A program made the translations under genes and the position numbers. From Siderastrea radians (lineage: Eukaryota; Cnidaria; Anthozoa; Scleractinia; Rhizangiidae), in the NCBI GenBank assembly GCA_964017195.1, contig OZ024887.1, positions 4,851,959 through 4,915,958 on the forward strand: a stretch of DNA of 64,000 nt, in the 5' to 3' direction. Shown one piece after another: positions 44,304 through 53,029 of this stretch (positions are counted from its first letter, which is position 1; every line of letters begins with the position of its first letter). The notes beneath the pieces are model-generated. The model was not told the origin of the DNA and did not search any database. It worked only from the letters and a program-made list of their open reading frames with translations.

Positions 44304-45051
44304 TCATTAAACTTATTGCAATGTCTGTCCCGTTGAGATCCAGGATATTGTTTCTTCCGTCTATTACCCAAACCCTTATTTTATCAATATAACTTTTATT
44401 CACAGAATGCCACTTAAGCCGACGCGGCTCTTTTTGAAATGGAAAGCTAACCAGAAGATCTGATGTTGAGAAACAGTATACCACATCGTTTGGAATATTG
44501 TTTGTTCGGTGCGAGATAAGATCGCAGTGCAAATATACCCAATCAACACCTCTTGTGATATTTGGAACATTTCTTCCAACAACATCTCCACTCAAGGTAC
44601 TTTTTCCATAACCAAGCAATTCACCAAAATTTCCTTGAGACAAGTCAAGCTCATAATCGTTATGTATCAAAGTCACAACCCTATAAATTGACATATCGAA
44701 GTATATTGTGAAAATGTAATCACTGTCTTTGTTTCTTGGATCTACTCTACCGGTGTGTTGTTGAACAAAAGTGTTGATTCTTTCGTAATCATACATTCCA
44801 TTCGGAAAAGTTAAAGTTTTCCACGCTTGTTCTGTTTTTTTCTTCCATTTAATTTTGTTGTTATCATAACGAGAATCGATATTATTCCATGAGTAACTCA
44901 TTGTAATAAGTCTGTCTAGCGCGGCTTTATATTTTCCTTCACCTAAGTTGATAGGGGGATAAAAACTCACTGTAAAATTGTGTGAAACATTCTGTTCTCC
45001 ACCTACTTCTTGTTTTGCGAGGTTCGAGTCAAGCAGTATTTCAAAGCTCAT
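44290..45051 (-). CDS. minor capsid (penton, single jelly roll) protein
   Basis: The 253-residue protein starts at ATG 45051 directly behind TATATACA. Its beta-strand-rich sequence begins MSFEILLDSNL, with HNFTVSFYPPINL and GELLGYGKSTLSG. These fit the penton/minor capsid of Polintons, which sits at the five-fold vertices. A following basic virion gene overlaps its 3' end by about 14 bases. The frame is intact. Confidence 0.75.
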   Translation of the reverse strand: MSFEILLDSNLAKQEVGGEQNVSHNFTVSFYPPINLGEGKYKAALDRLITMSYSWNNIDSRYDNNKIKWKKKTEQAWKTLTFPNGMYDYERINTFVQQHTGRVDPRNKDSDYIFTIYFDMSIYRVVTLIHNDYELDLSQGNFGELLGYGKSTLSGDVVGRNVPNITRGVDWVYLHCDLISHRTNNIPNDVVYCFSTSDLLVSFPFQKEPRRLKWHSVNKSYIDKIRVWVIDGRNNILDLNGTDIAISLMIEKE

Positions 45052-46043
45052 TGTATATAATCAGAAATAATTTTTTTCTTTTCCTTTTTATTTATTGTGC
45101 CGAGTTCAACAAGTAAATCAAGCAAATATAATACCTGTTTTTTCAGTTTTATTGAGCTATTTCCTGCTTTTATCGACCCTAAACTCAAATGAAGTTGGTT
45201 GATCAAATTTTCAGCTTCATCAGCGATGCCACTTCCTTCGGTTTCCCAATCTTGTTCATAAGAGTCATCTTCATTGTCAGAAAGTTCAAAAGCAGGTCTT
45301 CGGCTCATGACAGCTTTTTCAAGAGGAGTTCGAGCAGTTTCTCTTTTTTCTTGTGGGGGAGTGGACTTCAGTCTATACTTCCCCACCTGTAACTGTTTCT
45401 CAAAAACTCTTTTAGGTACCCCTCTTTTCCCATAAATTTCATCTCTTACTTCTTTGAGTTGCTCTATTGATAAACCAAATAATGGGGATTTTTTACTTTT
45501 TACTTTGTAATTGGGGTCATTTCCGTATTTCGTGATCAGTTGATTGACTGTTTGCAAAAGGGATGATTCATGGGGAAATTCTTTTTTAACCGGTTTCGGT
45601 CCCCCCCACTCTTTACGTGTAGATTTTTTTTCTTCCATCAGCGGGGGTGGTGGTGGAAAATCATCATCATCATCATCATCAACAACTTCTTGATATGATG
45701 GTGGTGGTGGTGATGTTGGTGATGTTGGTGATGGTGGTGATGTTGGTGATGATGATGATGGTGTTGATGCATCCGGTCTGAATTCATCACCAAATGGGTA
45801 AGTTTCGTCAAATTCATCCATTGTGTAATCAGGAACTTCCTGCTCCTCTTCTTCCTCTTCTTCCACAGCGGTGCTGCTCTTTTCATCAAGCCTTTTTGTG
45901 ATTGGTTTAAAAAGCTCTTCTCCTGAAAGCTGACCAAACTCTTTGTTAATTTTATCCATTTTGAATTTTTGGTGAATTTCTTCTGTTTGCTGATCCAACA
46001 CCGTTTTTTCGTCAGCCAACTGACGCCATTTTTTCACTGACAT
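45048..46043 (-). CDS. virion protein with PPSY late-domain motif
   Basis: From ATG 46043 (MSVKKWRQLADEKTV) the product has 331 residues. Regions in order are a charged helix, a polyglutamate tract, a Ser/Pro/Thr-rich stretch containing PPPPSYQEV, a poly-Asp run, FPPPPPL, and a basic middle. A conserved helical C-terminus follows, with GSIKAGNSSIKLKKQVLYLLDLL after WETEGSGIAD. PPxY motifs recruit Nedd4-family ligases; adenovirus pVI carries one. The GSG site could be a protease cleavage point. Its end overlaps the penton start by 4 bases. An open frame upstream of 46043 exists but overlaps the ATPase gene and is not needed. Confidence 0.7.
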   Translation of the reverse strand: MSVKKWRQLADEKTVLDQQTEEIHQKFKMDKINKEFGQLSGEELFKPITKRLDEKSSTAVEEEEEEEQEVPDYTMDEFDETYPFGDEFRPDASTPSSSSPTSPPSPTSPTSPPPPSYQEVVDDDDDDDFPPPPPLMEEKKSTRKEWGGPKPVKKEFPHESSLLQTVNQLITKYGNDPNYKVKSKKSPLFGLSIEQLKEVRDEIYGKRGVPKRVFEKQLQVGKYRLKSTPPQEKRETARTPLEKAVMSRRPAFELSDNEDDSYEQDWETEGSGIADEAENLINQLHLSLGSIKAGNSSIKLKKQVLYLLDLLVELGTINKKEKKKIISDYIQ

Positions 46044-46078
46044 ATTTCCAGCGTAAATATATAGAAGCGAAAAACAAA
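46044..46078. promoter_or_regulatory. divergent promoter, PPSY protein / ATPase
   Basis: 35 bp separate the two ATGs. AATATATAG serves the ATPase side and ATATTT the other. This is the switch point between the two structural blocks. Confidence 0.5.
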
Positions 46079-46711
46079 ATGAAGATTCCAAATTATGACC
46101 CAGGTTCTTCCGAGAGTGACTACAGGCAAGGTCACCCTTGTATGCCAGCAGATGTTTTTCGGATGTTAATTTGTGGGCCCAGTAATTCTGGTAAAACAAA
46201 CACATTACTGCATATGCTTTATGAGTTGTTAGAGTATGATAAAATTTACCTATTTTCAAAGAACCTGCACCAGAACAAATACCAGGATCTTTTGCAGGAG
46301 TTTGCTGAAAAAATCAACCCCAAGGTTGGTTATGAGGTTATCGAGGCTCATGGTGATGAAATCATTCCACTCGAAGAACTTCGGGCGGACAACCAAAAAA
46401 TAGTTGTTTTTGATGACCTTGTTTGCGAAAAAAACCAAAACGATATCATTAATTATTTTATCAACGGGCGGCACAAAAGCTGCTGCGTTATTTACCTCAC
46501 TCAAACTTTTTACAAGGTGCCGAAAAACATCCGTGATAACTGCAGCCATTTTTGTATTTTCAGATTTCTCCCAAGAGAAAACAAACGAATTGCAGACGAG
46601 ATAGGTGTGGATCATGACGCTTTAGATCGCGCCACCGATAAAAAATATTCTTTCTTTTACTATGACAAACCCCAAAAAATAATTAAGAAAAATTTTGATG
46701 AAAATATATAA
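46079..46711 (+). CDS. FtsK/HerA-type packaging ATPase
   Basis: The 210-residue protein has Walker A GPSNSGKT (residues about 33-40), Walker B IVVFDDL, and the polar sensor-like stretch [18 protein letters not shown]. This is the A32-like genome-packaging ATPase of Polintons, adintoviruses and large DNA viruses. It is full length for the family. Its TAA overlaps the ATG of the fibre gene (TAATG at 46709-46713). Confidence 0.92.
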   Translation: MKIPNYDPGSSESDYRQGHPCMPADVFRMLICGPSNSGKTNTLLHMLYELLEYDKIYLFSKNLHQNKYQDLLQEFAEKINPKVGYEVIEAHGDEIIPLEELRADNQKIVVFDDLVCEKNQNDIINYFINGRHKSCCVIYLTQTFYKVPKNIRDNCSHFCIFRFLPRENKRIADEIGVDHDALDRATDKKYSFFYYDKPQKIIKKNFDENI

Positions 46712-48522
46712 TGGGGTATATTAGCAGTCAAATAGGTGGAACTAGCCAAACAACGACGAGTGAAAGTGGAAAAGTTGGTCCTCCTGGCCCAGGGGGTCCT
46801 CCTGGCCCCGAGGGTCCTCCTGGACCGAAGGGTGATAAAGGCCCTGGAGGACAACAGGGTCCTAACGGACCAAGAGGAGAAAAAGGGCCCGCTGGACCAC
46901 AAGGTCAGGAGGGAGCACAAGGACCACGTGGTTTAAAAGGTGACAAGGGCGATAAGGGCGACAAGGGTGATAAGGGTGATAAAGGTGATAAAGGTGATCC
47001 TGGGTCTCAAGGTAGTGTCAGCGGTTCTGCTGATATTGACATGCAAAATAAGTTCGAGATTTTGCGATTAAAAAGCAATCCTTATCCTATCCACGGTGAT
47101 CTGTCAAAGGTAATAAACTATCAGGACACGAGAAATATCTTTCTTTCGAAAAAAGAGGGTGGAAAAATGGAGGCAAGCATTGATATGAACAATAATACAA
47201 TCTACAACGTAAAAGACCCAACACAGGCAGATCAAGCCACAAACAAAAAGTATGTCGAAAATCAGCTTGAAAAAAAACTGGATAAAGGAGCTGATATTGA
47301 TATGAAAAATAAATCAATTACCAATCTTGATCTTCCATCAAACCAAAGAGACGCCGCATGTGTCGAGTTTGTTAACAACAGAATTGATGACATGACACAA
47401 AAAAAGTTTCTCAAAGTTGATGGTACCAACAATATGACTGGAAACTTGAATTTAAATAACAATAAAATTATTAACTTACAAACTGATTACAGAGATTCTA
47501 AATCCGCAGTTAATGTTGATTTTATGCAAGATGAAATAACAAATGTGAGAGATCTTGTCACTCAAAAAATTTATGAATCTCAGATTATTAATTTGGGTCA
47601 AAAACGAGACGCCTTCAGATACTTAATGGAAGACACTGATGAATCTTCGAGTGAAAACAATATCAAGGTTTTGGGTATAAACGATTTTCCCAATTCTCCA
47701 CATCAAATTAATAAAAAAGCTTACTTTCTTCAACTCCTGTTTGAAAAAGACTCACCCAACCAGTACCAGTCACGCCTCGGTTTTAACCTTTATAAACTTC
47801 CAGTCGGTTACTATACTTTGGTCGTTGAATGGTTTCCGCCGGAAATGAATGGGTTGAGTGTAACCCCGCAAGCTACGACGATTTCAATTTCTAAATGTGC
47901 AACAAAAACGTTCGAAACGTACACCAAAACAGTTATCAATTTTCACAGATGGGGTAGCTCACCTCCACAATTCCTTTATCTTGATTTGCACGGTACAGTC
48001 AGTAAACAATCGTTTTTAACAATTGGGCATTTAATTGTCTATGGTGTTAAAGAAACACTTTCAAACGTTGACCCAAGTGTTTATGACACCGCTTTTGTTA
48101 TTGAAAATGGCAAAATGGTAATGGAAACAGATTTGTCTTTAAACGGACATAATTTGAAAGGTTCGGTTAATTATATTCATGGTTTTTTAAATACTACAAA
48201 TAGCCGCAGATTTTTATTAAATGGTTGTGAAGAAATTATAATGAATCCAAATGATAAGATATTAAAAATAAAATTAATGTATGAAAAAGCCAAAAGACAA
48301 TATACACCTATTTCCCTTAAAATAAATATGGAATTTAAAAGTCCCTTTATAGTTGGAGCAATTGTTCATTCGGTTAAAATTTTTAATTCAACCGAAACAA
48401 CAAAAAATCAAACAATTAATATTAATTATGTATTGAAAAATTGTTGTTCATTCTATATTGAACTAAATTCTGATTCGAAAAATGAAAAAATAATAATGTT
48501 ACTTGAATATATTACACAATAA
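46711..48522 (+). CDS. collagen-like fibre protein
   Basis: The 603-residue protein begins MGYISSQI, which fits an N-myristoylation site (G2, S6). Residues about 22-101 are Gly-X-Y repeats, including [14 protein letters not shown]. Then come imperfect repeats of the type [19 protein letters not shown] and [20 protein letters not shown], as in trimeric phage and virus fibres, followed by a beta-rich C-terminal head. A spike or receptor-binding fibre is likely. The TATATAATG box overlaps the start. The (GGTGATAAGG)n DNA repeat could change repeat number. Confidence 0.8.
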   Translation: MGYISSQIGGTSQTTTSESGKVGPPGPGGPPGPEGPPGPKGDKGPGGQQGPNGPRGEKGPAGPQGQEGAQGPRGLKGDKGDKGDKGDKGDKGDKGDPGSQGSVSGSADIDMQNKFEILRLKSNPYPIHGDLSKVINYQDTRNIFLSKKEGGKMEASIDMNNNTIYNVKDPTQADQATNKKYVENQLEKKLDKGADIDMKNKSITNLDLPSNQRDAACVEFVNNRIDDMTQKKFLKVDGTNNMTGNLNLNNNKIINLQTDYRDSKSAVNVDFMQDEITNVRDLVTQKIYESQIINLGQKRDAFRYLMEDTDESSSENNIKVLGINDFPNSPHQINKKAYFLQLLFEKDSPNQYQSRLGFNLYKLPVGYYTLVVEWFPPEMNGLSVTPQATTISISKCATKTFETYTKTVINFHRWGSSPPQFLYLDLHGTVSKQSFLTIGHLIVYGVKETLSNVDPSVYDTAFVIENGKMVMETDLSLNGHNLKGSVNYIHGFLNTTNSRRFLLNGCEEIIMNPNDKILKIKLMYEKAKRQYTPISLKINMEFKSPFIVGAIVHSVKIFNSTETTKNQTININYVLKNCCSFYIELNSDSKNEKIIMLLEYITQ

Positions 48523-48550
48523 AAATTTTTACATTTTATTATATACCACA

Positions 48551-49036
48551 ATGCGGGACATTTTCGAATTCAACCATATCGACCAAACACTTTCTGAAGA
48601 GAAGGTTAAATTTCTGAAAGATTTATACACTTTTTACCATAAGAAGCATTATGGATATGAAAAGTTGCACCGCGGTTTTCGAAGAAAAAATTTTGTTTGT
48701 AATCTTTCAGCTGGCAAGTTAATAATTAGTGCCGCAATAGCTGGAGGAATAACACTTAACCCTGCTGTCATGGCAACTTTAACCGGTGTTGGACTTATTT
48801 TGAAAGCAGTGGCTAGCCTTAAAAAATTCGATAAAAAAATGGAACGAGCAAATTTAGCCCGCATCGAATACCAGAAAATCCTTGACGATATTCGCTTTTA
48901 CCTCCGAGGCGAAAATTTCGAGAGAGAGATCTTTCTTGATAGCTTGAAAATGAAAGATAATTTCATCACTGATCATTGTATGGAGATTCCGCTTTCTGTT
49001 CAAAGAAAGTACGATAAAAAATTCGCTCAATTGTAG
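48551..49036 (+). CDS. hydrophobic-segment protein of unknown role
   Basis: The 161 residues run from ATG 48551, which follows TATATACCACA. The sequence opens MRDIFEFNHIDQTLSEE. A Gly/Ala-rich hydrophobic hairpin (IISAAIAGGITLNPAVMATL, then TGVGLILKAVASL) and a charged helical tail follow. Similar small proteins accompany fibre genes in related elements as I recall them. It may be a membrane-active virion component; no family name can be given. An in-frame extension to 48503 lacks an ATG. Confidence 0.6.
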   Translation: MRDIFEFNHIDQTLSEEKVKFLKDLYTFYHKKHYGYEKLHRGFRRKNFVCNLSAGKLIISAAIAGGITLNPAVMATLTGVGLILKAVASLKKFDKKMERANLARIEYQKILDDIRFYLRGENFEREIFLDSLKMKDNFITDHCMEIPLSVQRKYDKKFAQL

Positions 49037-49064
49037 ATTTTAAAAATAATTATATACGCAAAAA

Positions 49065-49265
49065 ATGATTGCACTTTTTGTGACTATTTGTCATTGGTTT
49101 CTTGAACTTCTCACTCCTCCTGATATTAGAGAAATACGCTACATTACTCGTGAGTGTGTTTCAAAAATAATGTCGCCAAATCGTGAATGTTCTTCGAAAA
49201 AAATAAAACTATCAACTTGTGATGAAGACGGCTACCCGATTTCCGGCTATGATTTTGTTCCATAA
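49065..49265 (+). CDS. small protein with N-terminal hydrophobic segment
   Basis: The 66-residue frame has a TATATACGC box and ATG at 49065. It begins with a probable membrane or signal segment (MIALFVTICHWFLELL), then a basic middle and the tail GYPISGYDFVP. It is not recognised. Box position and spacing support it as a gene. Confidence 0.5.
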   Translation: MIALFVTICHWFLELLTPPDIREIRYITRECVSKIMSPNRECSSKKIKLSTCDEDGYPISGYDFVP

Positions 49266-49299
49266 TCGATTTTTCCTTATAAAACTCTTATGAACAACG

Positions 49300-49400
49300 A
49301 AAAATGTGTGATAGTCACGCGTGACCTTATGTGACAAGAGGCGTGACATTGTGTGACAGCAAACGTGACAGTCACGCGTGACATTGCGTGACAGGTCACA
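49300..49400. repeat. GTGAC-motif cluster
   Basis: About 90 bp are packed with GTGACA/TGTCAC elements, including two copies of the palindrome GTCACGCGTGAC (about 49315-49326 and 49371-49382) and repeats of CGTGACATTG(T/C)GTGACAG. A TATA-like CACATAAAAG follows at about 49398. It looks like a binding-site array, for either replication or transcription of the adjacent structured block. Confidence 0.6.
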
Positions 49401-49422
49401 TAAAAGAGCAAAAACCCTAATC

Positions 49423-49695
49423 GGGGGGTGCTCGTGGCTGTTCTTGCCTAGCCTCGGATAGGACTTTCACCTCACCGAAGCGAGGATTTAACCGCTGACA
49501 AGGCGGTTGTCATTTCCACATTTTACCTCTGGGAGCGAGGTTGAAATCCCGAGGGATCTCTGAGCACCCCCCTGTCACCAGTAGGGCCGAAGCGGGCTCA
49601 CCCGAGGGTACTCTCCCACTGGAAGGAGTTCCCCTATACCTCGTAATTCACCGCATGCAAGCCCTCAAACAGGGTTCAGATGGTGGCCAACCATC
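49423..49695 (+). ncRNA. candidate structured RNA of the element
   Basis: This GC-rich block in AT-rich DNA has many nested pairings and no good frame. An 11 bp stem closes the first domain: GGGGGGTGCTC at 49423-49433 with 49562-49572. Inside it are stems AACCGC/GCGGTT (49490-49508) and ACCTC/GAGGT (49525-49541), and CCTC/GAGG. A second domain is closed by CCAGT/ACTGG (49578-49622), and a 3' stem by GATGG/CCATC (49679-49695). Three hairpins have 7-base loops starting TG. A near B-box, GGTTGAAATCC, lies at about 49539-49549, and the first TTTT downstream is at about 49743. It could be a Pol III RNA comparable in role to adenovirus VA RNA. Strand is inferred from flanking signals. Confidence 0.5.
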
Positions 49696-49917
49696 ACCCC
49701 CCTAAGGCTTTACCAATGAGTGAACTAATTAATATTGATCAATTTTAATATATATAAAACACATTTTTCTTCTTCTCTTACTTATGGTACCCTTTTTCTG
49801 TCCTTCACCTTAATGTCACAATAATAAGATGTTTTTACGCATGCGCTTCACAAAATTTTACCTCGAGTACAAAAGTACACGCTATTAAACAAATGTATCT
49901 TCAAAACATCTCTTACT

Positions 49918-50235
49918 ATGGCTATCAGCACAGATCAACATGCGATCTCACAAGACTGGCCAACAGAGGAAAGTTTTGAAAGAAAAGAAATTTTTAAATG
50001 GCGGAATATTTCAGACGCTATTTACAAAATTCAAAAAGTTAAATTTAGAAAAGGTAAATATGGGGATTCAGCTATTTTAACTTTAGAAACAAAAAATGGC
50101 GATGAGTTTTGTGTGTGGGCCCCTAAACGACTTACAGAAGACCTGATGGAAGATGTTTATTATCAATTTGTCTACAAAATGGGTCTCAAAACTTCTGCTG
50201 ACGGTAATGAATATTTTGATTATGAATTAATGTAA
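49918..50235 (+). CDS. 105-residue protein, possibly OB-fold
   Basis: ATG is at 49918. The product begins MAISTDQHAISQDWPTEESF. Its middle alternates strands and turns (VKFRKGKYGDSAILTLETKN, GDEFCVWAPKRL), as in small OB-fold nucleic-acid-binding proteins. A single-strand binding role would fit an element with a protein-primed polymerase. This is a structural guess; no family is recognised. Confidence 0.45.
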   Translation: MAISTDQHAISQDWPTEESFERKEIFKWRNISDAIYKIQKVKFRKGKYGDSAILTLETKNGDEFCVWAPKRLTEDLMEDVYYQFVYKMGLKTSADGNEYFDYELM

Positions 50236-50359
50236 CCTGTCTGTTTTTTCAAGCTTGAGTTGTTACGGGGGTTTCCCTTCAATTTATGTACGAGAATAGT
50301 AATTACGTCATTGTCTGCGGTTTTCACCAAACCAGGAAGTCACGCACCTTTAACACAAC

Positions 50360-50716
50360 TTAATGGTTGTGGTCCTCTTCCCATATATCAGTACAAAACT
50401 TAATTAAGGTTAAATCAATTATATCGGGGACAGAAATAATTATTTTATGTAAGATTTCTTCTTGTTTATAACAAGGGTAACAACACCCTCCCTGACAACA
50501 GTGCATATAGGTAACACACACTATAATATGTACAAGCCGCTCCATTTCAGGACAGAAAGGTTGTATTAAAAGCTCGTTATGAACCAAGTTCCAACCCAAA
50601 GCCTCTCGCTCTTTCAGTTTTATGGCGAGGTAATGTTTGTAAATAATCTCACGTAATTCTGGTGGTAGTTTTTGAATTGCTTCCGTTATCTGACAGGTGT
50701 TGAATCCGGTTGCCAT
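50360..50716 (-). CDS. F-box-like cysteine-rich protein, right end
   Basis: The 118-residue frame starts at ATG 50716. It begins with an F-box-like helix (IQKLPPELREIIYKHYLAIK). Then come WNLVHNELLIQPFC and a Cys-rich segment, CCQGGCCYPCYKQ. The second half is clearly related to the neighbour at 50808-51197 (VHNELLKQPFC...GLCYPCLKQ). Possible role: a host-interaction adaptor. It is not recognised beyond this. Confidence 0.5.
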   Translation of the reverse strand: MATGFNTCQITEAIQKLPPELREIIYKHYLAIKLKEREALGWNLVHNELLIQPFCPEMERLVHIIVCVTYMHCCQGGCCYPCYKQEEILHKIIISVPDIIDLTLIKFCTDIWEEDHNH

Positions 50717-50807
50717 CAAATTTGACTCACAAACATCTAATCAGATTAAAAAAAAAAATTCATTCGTATTCGGTTATGTTTTTTTTTTAATTGGTGGTTG
50801 GTACTCT

Positions 50808-51197
50808 TCATGGAATAAACACACCGTGGCTAAAAATTTCCATAAAATCGTTATATGCGCTGTGCCAGTCGTAAGTATCCGAGCAAATCTTTGCTAAAGG
50901 TATATTCTCAATCGGAGGAGTGTAAAAAAGTTCATTATTGATTCCTTGCTTAAGACAGGGATAACAAAGCCCTTCCCAGCGGCAGTAATCATCATAATCT
51001 AAGCACATTATTATACGCACAAGTTGCTGTCTTTTATGACAGAAAGGTTGTTTTAATAACTCATTGTGTACCTCTTTCCATTCAGCTGTTTTTCGCACAG
51101 CAGGAGCGTCCTCTGCAAGTGATTGCTCTAAAGCTTGTAACGTTTCTGGATCTAGTTCTTTCAAAAGCTCTTCAATGTTTATGTTAAGCGTAGACAT
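50808..51197 (-). CDS. right-end cysteine-rich paralog
   Basis: The 129-residue protein (ATG 51197) combines two modules. Its N-terminus (NINIEELLKELDPETLQALE) matches that of the left-terminal protein at 34824-35051. Its C-terminal part matches the protein at 50360-50716. It looks like a recombinant of terminal genes. The function is unknown. Confidence 0.5.
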   Translation of the reverse strand: MSTLNINIEELLKELDPETLQALEQSLAEDAPAVRKTAEWKEVHNELLKQPFCHKRQQLVRIIMCLDYDDYCRWEGLCYPCLKQGINNELFYTPPIENIPLAKICSDTYDWHSAYNDFMEIFSHGVFIP

Positions 51198-51346
51198 TGT
51201 TGTTTGGATATAATGAGATGTGTATTTCTTTAATTAATTTTTTTTTTTATGCTGGGCGGTTTATTTCGGTTAAGTAGTATATCAAAATTTAACAAAATAC
51301 AACCTGATTGTCAGCGGGCTCATTTTTTTCGCACTTTTTCAAATGT

Positions 51347-51643
51347 CTACTCTTTCATTAGCACCAGTAAAGTTTTCAAAATTTTTATTGCTTTATCACC
51401 TTCAATATAAATGTCTTTTACACCCTTTAAAAAAGCATTTTTTTCTTCTTCATCAGAAAAATAATTGTCCAAAAAGTTTGTTATTATTTTTTCTGGTTTC
51501 ACACCTTTTTCAAATTCTTCTTCATAATAATCAGCAAAATCTTCAGCATTTTTCTCTTTAACTGTTTCATCAAAACTAAAACCAATGTTTGTGGAAGCAA
51601 TACCAATTATTTCGCGCGCCTTGTTTATGTTTTGTGCAGTCAT
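51347..51643 (-). CDS. right-terminal small protein
   Basis: The 98-residue acidic protein starts within the right terminal repeat (ATG 51643). Its first residues, MTAQNIN, are identical to the left-terminal protein because the repeat includes both starts. After that the sequences diverge. The rest is helical and acidic (FADYYEEEFEKGVKPEKIIT). It is not recognised. Confidence 0.5.
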   Translation of the reverse strand: MTAQNINKAREIIGIASTNIGFSFDETVKEKNAEDFADYYEEEFEKGVKPEKIITNFLDNYFSDEEEKNAFLKGVKDIYIEGDKAIKILKTLLVLMKE

Positions 51644-51898
51644 TTCAACTCGGGTATAACATTGATTTGTAAACCTTTAATTGAAAAATATTTTTTGGTG
51701 GGGCGGTTTATTTCGGGTAAGTAGTATATCCGGAGTCTAATGAATACTACCTGATTGTCAGAGGTTTATTTAAGAATTTTAAAGCTTCTTTCATAATATT
51801 TAAGCGATGCAAGGAGCTTGAATATTTTGAAAGAAGCTTTAAAATTCTTAAATAAACCTCTGACAATCAGGTGGTATTCATTAGACTCCGGATATACT
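51622..51898. repeat. right terminal inverted repeat with 176 bp hairpin
   Basis: This matches the left repeat at equal length, with a few substitutions (for example AAATATT versus TAATATT near the loop). The hairpin spans 51723-51898. The loop is in the same orientation relative to the end as at the left terminus. Confidence 0.9.
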
Positions 51899-52920
51899 AC
51901 TACACTACCGCGCCTCCTCTCTTTGTTAAATATTAACATGTTTATCTATACCTCAACAAGCAACGATTGTTATTTAATTGACGCAATCTGTTACAGTGTG
52001 GATTTCTATGCATGAAATTACCATAATATTACGTGGTTAGTTTGAAATTTATTGTGATTGTAAAAAGCAATCAACATGAAAACCCAAGGCAACGTTTACA
52101 TTTTGGCCTGCTTATTACAAATTATGACGACAACCATTGAACCCGATTGTAACAGAAGCAAATAAAATGTTTCATATTTCAGAAGGTAGAAAAGTGTCCT
52201 GTCCCTCACAAAACAAGAATTATCCCCAGATAATTGCTGAGTGGTACGTCTTATCTGCCGTTATTGAAATCCTTCACTAGACACTGGTAACTTAATTGTG
52301 TTTTCGTTGCACTGGTTCACTTGCGAGGCTTGGATAATCGACGCATCTCAAACGACGTCCTTTGCAGTGAACATCTCCGAAGTGGAGAATATAAAATCAG
52401 TCAATGTCCATGAAAATAAAGGCACCGTTATATTAGATCCCACTCTTCGCTGCTGACTGCATAGTAATTTTCTCTTGAAAGAGGCATTTTAACTCCAAAG
52501 CTTGTGTTAAAATTTAACGTTCCAAATCGGATCTAGCTCCAGATCGACGGTAGAAATAACTTTATTCCATAAATGCACTTATTAATATTGTTAACACCCT
52601 AGTTAGCCAGGGTTTTTCGGAGTTTCTGAGCTTGGCGGGGGAGGGGAGGCAACCCCTATACTCCTTTTAACATCGAAAATATTGAAGCTATGACAGCGAA
52701 ACTTCGAGGGTAAATAATACAATTAAAAGGTTTCCTCTGGATATAACACTGTATAATGTCAGTCATGATTCTAAACAGCGGCCATCTTGGATCTACCGCC
52801 TTGGATTTCTTGATTTTTCCAAACCTCCAAAATTGGTTACAAAGTAAGAGTATAATATATTCATGGACTTTCTGGCACTGACTAGTGAATTGTAAATCAA
52901 CGTTTACAGCAAAACTTGAA
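51899..52920. other. flank right of the Polinton, no gene seen
   Basis: The candidate target duplication CTACACT is at 51900-51906. The rest is AT-rich with no convincing coding exon, and the open frames are short and featureless. Confidence 0.45.
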
Positions 52921-52924
52921 AAAA

Positions 52925-52958
52925 GATGTTTCGACCGAAAAGCTTCGGCCTTCATCGG
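52925..52958 (-). ncRNA. hammerhead-like remnant
   Basis: The minus strand reads CCGATGA, a GGCCGAA/TTCGGTC stem, then GAAACATC. This matches the hammerhead layout with one core change (CTGATGA expected). It lies beside Penelope-like coding debris, as expected for such elements. Confidence 0.35.
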
Positions 52959-53029
52959 TTTGAAAGTTGGCAAAAAAGCAACGGCTTAGTAACGGTTCAC
53001 ATGATCACCTGAACTCGATCAACCCGCAC

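Larger units (their letters stand above)
34569..51898. mobile_element. Polinton/adintovirus-like element, 17,330 bp
   Basis: The element is bounded by exact-length 277 bp inverted repeats beginning AGTATATCC. It encodes the hallmark set: protein-primed family B polymerase, DDE integrase, FtsK/HerA-type packaging ATPase, adenain-like protease, double-jelly-roll major capsid and single-jelly-roll minor capsid. Smaller virion and regulatory genes accompany them. This makes it a Maverick/Polinton of the adintovirus kind, integrated in the animal genome. Most genes have a TATATA-like box directly before the ATG. The polymerase and the VLTF3-like gene are broken; several structural frames are intact. 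It lies downstream of the acid phosphatase gene, in no host gene I can see. Confidence 0.93.

Noticed and set aside
45048..46259. N-terminal extension of the PPSY protein to 46259
   Set aside because: The extension lies on the antisense of the ATPase gene; ATG 46043 sits right behind the divergent promoter.
46736..46936. Overlapping frames within the collagen-like gene and ATPase
   Set aside because: Alternative frames of a GC-rich repeat; no independent start signals.
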